Positions 19,976-27,386 of a DNA stretch of 64,000 nt are shown here, piece after piece. The stretch is from Sphingopyxis macrogoltabida (GTDB lineage: Bacteria > Pseudomonadota > Alphaproteobacteria > Sphingomonadales > Sphingomonadaceae). Numbering within the stretch: the stretch's first letter is position 1; each line of letters starts with the position of its first letter. The DNA lies in contig NZ_CP012700.1 of the NCBI RefSeq assembly GCF_001307295.1, positions 65,001 to 129,000 of the forward strand, in the 5' to 3' direction. A model generated the notes under the pieces. That model saw only the letters and a program-made list of their open reading frames with translations, was not told the origin of the DNA and searched no databases. The translations under genes were made by a program, and so were the position numbers.

Positions 19976-22821
19976 CAGAATTTGACCCGCGCCCCGAACT
20001 TCATCGTCCATTTATATTGCTCGAACTGGAGCAGGTTCTGCCGGGCGCCGACATTGTTGTAGGCATAATATTTGGCATTGTTGATATTCACCCATTCGTA
20101 AAACAGCTGCACCTGCTTGGTGACATCATATTTCGCCGACAGGTCGAGCTGGAAATGATTGTCGATGATGCGATCCTCGGGTGCGTCGTCGCCCAGCTCG
20201 TCAAGATATTTGGAACGATAGGTGCCGGCAAGCCGGAGCGAGACCGGGCCCTTTTCGTAACCCAGCGCCGCGTTGAACGTGTGTTTCGAGGCCGATGGCA
20301 GGCGAATCTTGCGCAGGTCGGTGATGTCGCCGTCGATCGGCACATGGCCGGTCGCGTCGGTGTAGGTGTAATTCGCGTTGACCAGCAGCCCGTCGAACGG
20401 CGCGGGCAGGAAGCGCAGCGCCTGCGTATAGCTGAGTTCGAGGCCCCAGATCTTGGCGCTGTCGCCGTTGATCGGGATCGTCGCCTCGTCATAGGCGATG
20501 CCTTCATAGGTGCCGGCATCCTCGAGGTTGGTGTCGACGATGAAGTTCTTCACATCCTTGTAGAAGACGCCCGCCGAAAGCGCGCCGTTGTTCGGGAGAT
20601 AATATTCGACCCCGGCGTCGAAGTTCCAGGCTTCATAGGGCTTGAGGTCGGGGTTGCCGAACTCGCCTTCGCGCTCGTTGTCGTCATTCTGTTCGATCGT
20701 GAAGCGCGGTGCGAGCTTCGACAGCTTGGGGCGGACAAGGCTCTTGTAGCCCGCCGCACGCAGCACGAGATTCTGCTGCGGCTCCCAACGGACGGTCAGG
20801 CTCGGCAGCCAATGGTCGTAATTGCGCTTGAACTGGTTCGGCACGCTGATGACCGTATCGTCCTCGGCTTCCGACCCGTCGGGCAGTTCGCCGCCCTCTT
20901 CGATCAGCGTGACGGTGTTGGCGCGGATGTCGTTCTTCGTATGCTCGTAGCGCACGCCGCCGATGACGCGGAGCGTCGCGCTGTCCCAGCGGCCGAGCAG
21001 ATAGCCCGCCATGACGTCCTCGCTCACCGAATAATCCTCGACGGTCGAGTCGAACAGCGAGTCGAGTTCGTTGAGTTCGAAGGCGTCGCGGTTGGCGTTG
21101 AAGAACTGGCGCACGACCTTCTTGCCGAGCACCGGCGAGATATCGGTGATGCGATAGGTCTGGCCGCCGACGAGGTCGGCCATCGTCAGGTCGTCCATTT
21201 CCCAATATTGGGTTTCGAGATTGTAGCTCTTGTCGCGCCAGCGGCCCTTGGCGCCCGCCTGGACGGTAAAGCTGCCGCCGTCCGTCACGAATTCGCGGCC
21301 GAGGTCGAACCGGGCGCCCCATTCTTCGTCCCGCGAAGCCGAAAGACCGGTGATCTGCACGCTGTCGAGTTCATATTGCGACGGATCGGCGAAATCGGCG
21401 ATCGCCCCGGCGCTGCCGCCGAGCGTGTAGCGCGGCCGGCGCGGATCGGCGAAGTCGAGACCGAGTTCGAGGCCTTCGTCTTCGAAGGTCCGCTCGAAGT
21501 TGGCGGGGTCGATCGAGCCGTTCTCGCGCTCGGTCGATTTGGCATAGCTCACCGAATATTTGGCGTGCCAGCCGTTGCTGTCGGTCTCGCCGCCCAGCGT
21601 CAGGCTGCGGATGCGCTGGCGCTCGAAGCGATCCTTGAGCGAGCGCTGGATCCCGATTTCGCCGTCGGCGTCGCTGTAGACGAGGTCGGCGCCGGTACCC
21701 GTGATCTCGCCGGCATCCTCGAGCTTCAGGCTCGTCTCGCGGCGATATTCCTGGTCGTCGAACTGGCTGTAGATGCCGCGGGCATAGAGCTTGGTCGACG
21801 AACCGACGCGGAAATCGAAGTTCAGGTTTGCCGACAGGCGCTTCCGCTCGACGTCATAGTCGCGATAATTGACCTCTTCGGTCGTGATCTGGCCGTCGTC
21901 ATTCACGTCCCAGCCGTCGGCCTCGACATTGTCGGTCTCGAATTTGCGCTGGTAATAGGAGATGCCGCCCGAAATGCCGACATTGTCCGACAGGCGCTGC
22001 GCGAAATCGATGCTGCCCTTCGGCGTCAGCTTTTCCGAATAATCGTTATAGCTGCCCTCGACCTTTGCGGTCAGCAGGTTCTTGCGGCGCTCGAAGGCGC
22101 TGGTCGTGTGGATTTCGATCGACGCGCCGATCGTATCGGCGTCCATGTCGGGGGTCAGCGACTTCTTGACCTCGATCGATTCGATGCTGTCGCTCGAGAT
22201 CACGTCGAGCGCGACCGAGCGGACATCGCTCTCGGGAGCGGGCAGGCGGACGCCGTTGACCGAGGTCGCGTTGAGTTCGGGGTCGAGGCCGCGGACCGAG
22301 ACGAAGCGGCCCTCGCCCTGATCGTTGAGGATGTTTATGCCGGGCAGGCGGCGCAGCGATTCGGCGACATTCTGGTCGGGGAACTGGCCGACTGCGTCGC
22401 GGGTCAGCACGCTTTCGACGCCGTCGGCGGCTTTCTGGCGCGACAGCGCGCTCGCCTGCGTCGCCGACTGGCCGAGGACGAGGATGCTGTCGTCGGTGCC
22501 GAGGACGACCTTCACGCTCAGATTGCCGCTTTCGGGGACGGCGATCGTCTGGGTGCGCGGTTCGGCGCCGACATAGCGGGCTTCGAGCGTGTAGGTGCCG
22601 GCGGGCACATCGGCGAAGCGGAAGCTGCCGTCGCGGTCGGCTTCGGCGACGCGGCCGAGTTCGACGATGCGCAGCTGCGCCCCCTGCAGCGCGCGCGTGT
22701 CGCTGGCATCGGTGACCGACCCGGTGAGGTCGCCAGCAAAGGCGGTGGCGGGAAAGGCGGCGGCGAGCGAAAGGCAGGTGCCGAGCAGGATGCGCGAACG
22801 AATGGTACAAAGCTGGTGCAT
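19975..22821 (-). CDS. TonB-dependent receptor with carboxypeptidase-regulatory-like N domain
   Basis: A 948-aa outer membrane transporter. A signal peptide ends near FPATAFA. Residues about 30-110 form a transthyretin-like extension (GDLTGSVTDASDTRALQGAQ), and the plug follows with DAVGQFPDQNVAESLRRLPG and RFVSVRGLDPELNATSVNG. The long beta barrel ends in KFGARVKF with an aromatic last residue. It is first in the operon with the phosphatase and phytase, so phytate, inositol phosphate or a phosphate ester is the likely cargo. An iron-siderophore role is less likely. Confidence 0.94.
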   Translation of the reverse strand: MHQLCTIRSRILLGTCLSLAAAFPATAFAGDLTGSVTDASDTRALQGAQLRIVELGRVAEADRDGSFRFADVPAGTYTLEARYVGAEPRTQTIAVPESGNLSVKVVLGTDDSILVLGQSATQASALSRQKAADGVESVLTRDAVGQFPDQNVAESLRRLPGINILNDQGEGRFVSVRGLDPELNATSVNGVRLPAPESDVRSVALDVISSDSIESIEVKKSLTPDMDADTIGASIEIHTTSAFERRKNLLTAKVEGSYNDYSEKLTPKGSIDFAQRLSDNVGISGGISYYQRKFETDNVEADGWDVNDDGQITTEEVNYRDYDVERKRLSANLNFDFRVGSSTKLYARGIYSQFDDQEYRRETSLKLEDAGEITGTGADLVYSDADGEIGIQRSLKDRFERQRIRSLTLGGETDSNGWHAKYSVSYAKSTERENGSIDPANFERTFEDEGLELGLDFADPRRPRYTLGGSAGAIADFADPSQYELDSVQITGLSASRDEEWGARFDLGREFVTDGGSFTVQAGAKGRWRDKSYNLETQYWEMDDLTMADLVGGQTYRITDISPVLGKKVVRQFFNANRDAFELNELDSLFDSTVEDYSVSEDVMAGYLLGRWDSATLRVIGGVRYEHTKNDIRANTVTLIEEGGELPDGSEAEDDTVISVPNQFKRNYDHWLPSLTVRWEPQQNLVLRAAGYKSLVRPKLSKLAPRFTIEQNDDNEREGEFGNPDLKPYEAWNFDAGVEYYLPNNGALSAGVFYKDVKNFIVDTNLEDAGTYEGIAYDEATIPINGDSAKIWGLELSYTQALRFLPAPFDGLLVNANYTYTDATGHVPIDGDITDLRKIRLPSASKHTFNAALGYEKGPVSLRLAGTYRSKYLDELGDDAPEDRIIDNHFQLDLSAKYDVTKQVQLFYEWVNINNAKYYAYNNVGARQNLLQFEQYKWTMKFGARVKF

Positions 22822-22897
22822 GATGTCCCCCGAGAAGTGCGATTAATCGCCGGGGCCTAACGGCTCCCGGCGAGTCGAGGGGGCCAGTGACAGCGCT

Positions 22898-22937
22898 CTG
22901 TGACCGCTGTGTTACGCGACTGTCACACGACTGCAAC
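22898..22937. promoter_or_regulatory. Candidate Pho-box-like direct repeats
   Basis: CTGTGAC (22898), CTGTGTTAC (22907), CTGTCAC (22920) and CTGCAAC (22931) are arrayed on the plus strand. The last two are 11 bases apart, like the two halves of an alphaproteobacterial Pho box (CTGTCAT-N4-CTGTCAC). They lie 75-115 bases before the receptor start but point the other way. PhoB control is therefore only a suggestion, supported by the phosphatase genes downstream. Confidence 0.3.
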
Positions 22938-23049
22938 AGAAGGTAAGCGGTGTCGGCCAAGTCGGCGAAATCGGCGGGAAGTTGGTGTCGGGAAAATTTC
23001 GCGCGGATCGAGGGGCGGCAGATACCGGGCATAATGGCCCCCTCATCTC

Positions 23050-23127
23050 CGTCATCCCGGCGAAGGCCGGGATCTCACCCGATCAGAATGACGCGCCGGC
23101 GAGATCCCGGCCTCCGCCGGGATGACG
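23050..23127. repeat. Family C paired inverted repeat, copy 4
   Basis: CGTCATCCCGGCGAAGGCCG and the inverse ending GCCTCCGCCGGGATGACG flank about 38 bases in which GATCTCACC and GGCGAGATC also mirror each other. Intergenic. Confidence 0.85.
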
Positions 23128-23176
23128 AACAAGCCAATGTCCGCCGCGCCCCGAATCCAATTGACCCCACGCCAAT

Positions 23177-23208
23177 TCGATATAAATATGATATCATAAT
23201 TATATCGA
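23177..23208. promoter_or_regulatory. 32-bp A+T-rich near-palindrome before the SPFH operon
   Basis: The outer arms TCGATATAA and TTATATCGA and the centre ATGATATCAT are symmetric. Only one base pair of the sixteen is mismatched (the sixth base from the centre on each side). It ends 17 bases before the SPFH ATG, with GGAGGG in between. TTGACC at 23161-23166 could be a -35 box. The position fits autoregulation, possibly by the ribbon-helix-helix protein of the operon or by a PadR-type repressor encoded elsewhere. Confidence 0.55.
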
Positions 23209-23225
23209 ATGATTCGGAGGGAAAT

Positions 23226-24125
23226 ATGGTCGATACGGGAACACCCGCGCTAAACCGCAGTCGCGAGACGCGCGCGAATACGCAAAGCGGCTATCTGATG
23301 CTGCTGATCTGGCTGGCGCTGCTCGGCGTCGCCGCCTGGGCACTCATCACCAACATCAACGGGGTCGAGGTCGCATGGAAGTGGGTCGTGCTGGGCGTCA
23401 GCGCATTTGTCGGTACGCTGATCCTCTGCGGCTTCTATCTCATCAACCCCAATGAGGCCGCGGCGATCCAGTTGTTCGGCGCCTATAAGGGCACCGACCG
23501 GCAGGAAGGGCTGCGCTGGATCCTGCCCTGGCTGTCGCGCAAGAAAATCGCGGTCCGCGCCAACAACGTCATTTCGGACAAGATCAAGGTCAACGACCTG
23601 CGCGGCAATCCGATCGAGATGGCGGCGCAGGTGGTATGGCGGGTCACCGACACCGCGCAGGCTTTGTTCGATGTCGACGATTACAAGGAATTCGTCATGG
23701 CGCAGATTGAGGCGGCAGTGCGCTCGATCGGTTCGCGCTATCCCTATGACGATATCGAGCATCAGGAGATTACCCTGCGCGGCAACCACGACGAGGTGGG
23801 GGTCGAGCTCCGCAAGGCGCTGATCGAACGGCTGAGCGTTGCGGGGATCACCGTCGACGAATGCGGGCTGACGCATCTCGCCTATGCGCAGGAAATCGCC
23901 GGCGCGATGCTGCGCCGCCAGCAGGCCGAGGCGGTGATCTCGGCGCGCAAGAAACTCGTCGAGGGCGCGGTCGGGATGGTCGAGATGGCGCTCGGCCAAT
24001 TGAGTGCCAAGGGCGTCGTTCACCTCGACGACGAGCGCCGCGCCGCGATGGTATCGAACCTGATGGTTGTGCTGTGCAGCGAACGCGACACCCATCCGGT
24101 GGTCAACGCCGGCTCGCTCTACTGA
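23226..24125 (+). CDS. SPFH (band 7/stomatin-like) domain membrane protein
   Basis: A 299-aa protein with two N-terminal membrane helices (about residues 20-40 and 50-72). A band 7 domain follows, beginning at [20 protein letters not shown] and continuing through [20 protein letters not shown] and [19 protein letters not shown]. The end is a helical region rich in Ala, Glu and Arg ([19 protein letters not shown]). Such proteins form membrane microdomain scaffolds or cages around other proteins. GGAGGG before ATG 23226 sets the start. It leads an operon with an Arc-like protein and a small membrane protein, an arrangement I believe recurs in proteobacteria. Confidence 0.88.
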   Translation: MVDTGTPALNRSRETRANTQSGYLMLLIWLALLGVAAWALITNINGVEVAWKWVVLGVSAFVGTLILCGFYLINPNEAAAIQLFGAYKGTDRQEGLRWILPWLSRKKIAVRANNVISDKIKVNDLRGNPIEMAAQVVWRVTDTAQALFDVDDYKEFVMAQIEAAVRSIGSRYPYDDIEHQEITLRGNHDEVGVELRKALIERLSVAGITVDECGLTHLAYAQEIAGAMLRRQQAEAVISARKKLVEGAVGMVEMALGQLSAKGVVHLDDERRAAMVSNLMVVLCSERDTHPVVNAGSLY

Positions 24126-24134
24126 TTTGAGAAA

Positions 24135-24216
24135 CCCGTTCGTGTCGAGCGAAGTCGAGACACCCATCGTGGGCATACGACCTCCCGGCATCTCGACGTC
24201 GCTCGATGCGAACGGG
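24135..24216. repeat. Family E paired inverted repeat
   Basis: CCCGTTCGTGTCGAGCGAAG is mirrored by CGTCGCTCGATGCGAACGGG across about 40 bases that include GAGACACC and GGCATCTC. It lies inside the SPFH operon, between the first and second genes. Confidence 0.75.
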
Positions 24217-24232
24217 AATTGAGGTTTGTTCA

Positions 24233-24433
24233 ATGCCCGCGCAGTCCAAAAAAGCATTCGCACTCCGCCTCGATCCCGCGCTCTACGCGGCGATCGAGCG
24301 GATCGCGGCGGCCGAATTGCGCAGCGCCAATGCTGAAATCGAGGTATTGCTCCGCGAAGCGCTCGCGCGGCGCGGCGTGAGCGTCAAGGCGCCGGAGCCC
24401 GCGAAGCGCGGCCGCCCGCCGAAGGAGAATTGA
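24233..24433 (+). CDS. Arc-like ribbon-helix-helix DNA-binding protein
   Basis: A 66-aa protein. Residues about 6-45 (KKAFALRLDPALYAAIERIA, then SANAEIEVLLREAL) are an Arc/MetJ-type ribbon-helix-helix fold. The tail EPAKRGRPPKEN is an AT-hook-like basic segment. The true start is probably ATG 24233. It may repress its own operon at the near-palindrome 23177-23208. It is cotranscribed with the SPFH gene and the small membrane protein that starts 2 bases after its stop. Confidence 0.8.
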   Translation: MPAQSKKAFALRLDPALYAAIERIAAAELRSANAEIEVLLREALARRGVSVKAPEPAKRGRPPKEN

Positions 24434-24434
24434 G

Positions 24435-24677
24435 ATGCTCCACCTGCTCCTGAACGACCGCCCGTGGTTCCGCCCCAAGCGTCGCGGCTATGGCACCGGC
24501 ATGCCGGTCGCCTGGCAGGGGTGGGCGATGCTGGCCCTGCACATCGCGTTGATCACCGGCGTGGCCGTCCTCTTGCAGGGCCGGCCCCTCCTGTTGCCGT
24601 TCGCGGTCATCATCGCCGGCCTCGCCCCGATGCCGCTTTATCGCGCCAAAACCGCGGGCGGCTGGCACTGGCGTTAG
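24435..24677 (+). CDS. Small membrane protein of the SPFH operon (80 aa)
   Basis: Not recognised as a named family. It has a basic N-terminal stretch (NDRPWFRPKRRGYGTGMP) and two hydrophobic segments (about residues 28-47 and 50-65) that would form a membrane hairpin, and it ends in GGWHWR. GGAG lies 9-12 bases before the ATG within the end of the previous gene. The tight spacing makes it a likely partner of the SPFH protein. Confidence 0.7.
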   Translation: MLHLLLNDRPWFRPKRRGYGTGMPVAWQGWAMLALHIALITGVAVLLQGRPLLLPFAVIIAGLAPMPLYRAKTAGGWHWR

Positions 24678-24772
24678 GCTTTTTTGTCGCCCCGGCGAAT
24701 ATTCGTGGCATGCGGCCTTGTCAGGGCTTTCAGCCGCTTGCCCCCTGGTAAGTTGATGGTTAAGGCCGGTCC

Positions 24773-25459
24773 ATGACCGCCGACCCATCAACGTCCCCAG
24801 CCGCTCCCGTCCGCATCGCCCCGTCGATCCTCAGCGCCGATTTTGCGCGGCTGGGCGAAGAGGTGCGCGCCATCGAGACCGCTGGCGCCGACTGGGTGCA
24901 TATCGACGTCATGGACGGCCATTATGTCCCCAATCTGACGATCGGCCCGATGGTGGTGAAGGCGCTGCGCCCGCATTCGACGCTGCCCTTCGACGTCCAT
25001 CTGATGATCAGCCCGGTCGATCATTTCCTCGACGCCTTTGCGGCGGCGGGCGCCGACATCATCACCGTCCATCCCGAAGCGGGGCCGCATATCCACCGCA
25101 CCGTCCAGCACATCAAGTCGCTCGGCAAGCAGGCGGGCGTTTCGCTCAATCCGGGCACCCCGGCGAAGATGCTCGACTATCTGATCGACGACATCGATCT
25201 TGTCCTCATCATGAGCGTCAATCCCGGTTTCGGCGGCCAGAGCTTCATTTCCAGCCAGCTTCGCAAGATCGAGGCGGTACGCAAGATGATCGACAAGTCG
25301 GGGCGCGACATCCGTCTCGAGGTCGACGGCGGCATCGACGCGGGCACCGCGCCGCAGGCGATCGCGGCGGGCGCCGACGTGCTCGTCGCGGGGACCGCGA
25401 CCTTCAAGGGCGGCCCCGATGCCTATGCCGACAATATCCGGCGGCTCCGCGGCGCCTGA
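24773..25459 (+). CDS. rpe: Ribulose-phosphate 3-epimerase
   Basis: Interconverts ribulose-5-phosphate and xylulose-5-phosphate in the pentose phosphate pathway. The 228-aa TIM barrel has [17 protein letters not shown], the motif [18 protein letters not shown] with the catalytic Asp, [18 protein letters not shown] and LEVDGGI. The next gene starts 2 bases after its stop, so the two are cotranscribed. Confidence 0.97.
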   Translation: MTADPSTSPAAPVRIAPSILSADFARLGEEVRAIETAGADWVHIDVMDGHYVPNLTIGPMVVKALRPHSTLPFDVHLMISPVDHFLDAFAAAGADIITVHPEAGPHIHRTVQHIKSLGKQAGVSLNPGTPAKMLDYLIDDIDLVLIMSVNPGFGGQSFISSQLRKIEAVRKMIDKSGRDIRLEVDGGIDAGTAPQAIAAGADVLVAGTATFKGGPDAYADNIRRLRGA

Positions 25460-25461
25460 CG

Positions 25462-27231
25462 ATGGTGAAACCGGTGATCGCTCCCAAAGATCATGAACCG
25501 GACGCCGCCGACGCCGACGCGCTCGACGACACCATCGAGCCCGGCAAACGCCTGATCCGCCTGCCCGCCGACAAGGGGCTGTCGCTCGGCGACCGGATCG
25601 CCAACCAGATTACGCGGCTGACTTGGCGCACCCCGCTGCATGCTTTCCGACTCAAGGGGCGCTTCCCGCTCAAGCTGCTCGGCGTTCCCGAGGACCCGGT
25701 GTCCGGCGACACGCGCGCGGGCACGGCGATCCGCGCCGGCCACTTCCTCCATCGCGGGCTCAAGCTGCCGCTCCACGAACTCGATTTCGCGACCCTCGAC
25801 GTCGTGCCGACCTTTGCCGATTATCTGCACAGCTTTGCGTGGCTGCGCGATCTCGCCGCCACCGGCACACGGTCCGACGGCGTGCCGATTGCCGAGACGA
25901 TGGTACGGCAATGGCTGGGCGTGCATGGCGAAGCGGTCAGCGAGCCCGCGTGGCAGGCCGACAATACCGGTTGGCGCATCCTGTTCTGGGCTGCGCACGC
26001 GCCGCTGATCCTGTCGTCGAGCGACCTCATCTATCGTTCGGCAGTGCTCAATCATCTGGCGCGTGCAGCGCGCCACCTCGACCGCGTTGCCGACAAGACG
26101 CGCCCCGGCATCGGTCAGATGGTCGCGTGGGTCGGCATCGTCGCCGCATCGCTGTTGATGCCCGGCGGCGAGCCGCGGCAGGTGTTCGGCGAGGCGGGGC
26201 TCCGCAAGGTGCTCGAGACGAGCTTCTACGCCGACGGCGGCAATATCTCGCGCTCACCGCAGGCGCAGCTCGATGCGATCATGGCGCTGTCGATGCTCGC
26301 CAAAATCTACGAGATGCGCCGCATGGAAGTGCCGCCTTTCGTGCAGGAAGTGCTGGCGCGCGCCGTCCCCGCGCTGCTCGGCCTGACCCACAGCGACGGC
26401 GGGATGGGGAGCTGGCAGGGCAGCGGGGCGACGTCGGCGAGCGACATCCAGGCGATCGTCCGGGCGAGCGGCGTCCGTACCCGCCCGCTCAAGCAGGCGC
26501 GCGACTGGGGCTATCAGCGGCTCGTCGCCAACAAGGTCGTGCTGCTCGCCGATGCGGCGCCACCGCCGATCGCTCGCGTGACCGAGGCGGGCTGCGCCTC
26601 GACGCTCGCTTTCGAACTCAGCGACGGCGACGAACGCATCGTCGTCAATTGCGGCGGCGCGGCGCTCACCGGCGCGACGATCCCCGCCGATCTGGCGCGC
26701 GGCCTCCGCACTACGGCTGCGCATTCGACATTGATCCTCGCCGACAGCAATTCGACCGCGATCCTCGCCAATGGCTCGCTCGGCAAGGGGGTGACCGAGG
26801 TCGAACTCGATCGCCGCGAAACCCCGCAGGGCAGCCGGCTCGAAATGAGCCACGACGGCTATTCCCGCCGCCACGGGCTGATCCACCGCCGCCTGCTGAT
26901 CCTGTCGCCCAACGGCCGCGAACTGCGCGGCGAGGACATGTTGCTCCCCGCCCCGCGCACGCGGCGCAAGGGCGACAAGGGTTTTGCGCTGCGCTTCCAC
27001 CTCGGCCCCAATCTATCGGCCAGCCTGACCGCCGACAGCCTCGGCGCGCTATTACGCATCGCCGGCGGGCCGCTGTGGCAGTTTCGCACCTCCGAAGGCG
27101 CGCTCGAGATCGAGGAAAGCCTGTGGGTCGACGGCGAAGGCCGCCCGCACCCGGGCGAACAACTCGTCGTCACCGGCACCGCGCCCGCGGGCGGCGCGAG
27201 CATCGGCTGGATCTTCAAGCATATCGGCTAG
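25462..27231 (+). CDS. Heparinase II/III-like protein
   Basis: A 589-aa protein with an alpha/alpha-toroid N-terminal half and a C-terminal heparinase II/III-like beta domain. The latter has the stretch LRTTAAHSTLILADSNSTAI, then SHDGYSRRHGLIHRRLLILS. No signal peptide is visible, in contrast to secreted polysaccharide lyases. Coupling to rpe is common in alphaproteobacteria as far as I recall. The substrate is unknown; a uronic-acid-containing glycan would fit the family. Confidence 0.85.
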   Translation: MVKPVIAPKDHEPDAADADALDDTIEPGKRLIRLPADKGLSLGDRIANQITRLTWRTPLHAFRLKGRFPLKLLGVPEDPVSGDTRAGTAIRAGHFLHRGLKLPLHELDFATLDVVPTFADYLHSFAWLRDLAATGTRSDGVPIAETMVRQWLGVHGEAVSEPAWQADNTGWRILFWAAHAPLILSSSDLIYRSAVLNHLARAARHLDRVADKTRPGIGQMVAWVGIVAASLLMPGGEPRQVFGEAGLRKVLETSFYADGGNISRSPQAQLDAIMALSMLAKIYEMRRMEVPPFVQEVLARAVPALLGLTHSDGGMGSWQGSGATSASDIQAIVRASGVRTRPLKQARDWGYQRLVANKVVLLADAAPPPIARVTEAGCASTLAFELSDGDERIVVNCGGAALTGATIPADLARGLRTTAAHSTLILADSNSTAILANGSLGKGVTEVELDRRETPQGSRLEMSHDGYSRRHGLIHRRLLILSPNGRELRGEDMLLPAPRTRRKGDKGFALRFHLGPNLSASLTADSLGALLRIAGGPLWQFRTSEGALEIEESLWVDGEGRPHPGEQLVVTGTAPAGGASIGWIFKHIG

Positions 27232-27274
27232 GGCAATCACGCCCTAGCCCAGCTTCCACGCCCTAGCCCAGCTT

Positions 27275-27347
27275 CGTCATCCCGGACTTGATCCGGGATC
27301 CACGGCAGCGCCGAAGTCATGGACCCCGGATCAAGTCCGGGGTGACG
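27275..27347. repeat. Family B paired inverted repeat, copy 2
   Basis: CGTCATCCCGGACTTGATCC and its inverse GGATCAAGTCCGGGGTGACG surround about 33 bases. It is preceded at about 27238-27274 by two tandem copies of an 18-base unit (ACGCCCTAGCCCAGCTTC). Confidence 0.85.
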
Positions 27348-27386
27348 ATGGCAGATGGATCGGCCTCTGGCCGCTCCCGACCCATC

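Larger units (their letters stand above)
22822..23225. other. Divergent intergenic region (TonB receptor / SPFH operon)
   Basis: About 400 bases without a gene. It holds GTGACAG/CTGTGAC/CTGTCAC half-sites near the receptor (22887-22937), a family C repeat (23050-23127), and the large A+T-rich near-palindrome (23177-23208) before the SPFH gene. Confidence 0.7.

Noticed and set aside
19732..22860. Open frame of 1042 codons on the plus strand
   Set aside because: It lies wholly antisense to the TonB receptor and phosphatase genes. It is open only because of the strong third-position G+C bias, and the product has no recognisable domain.
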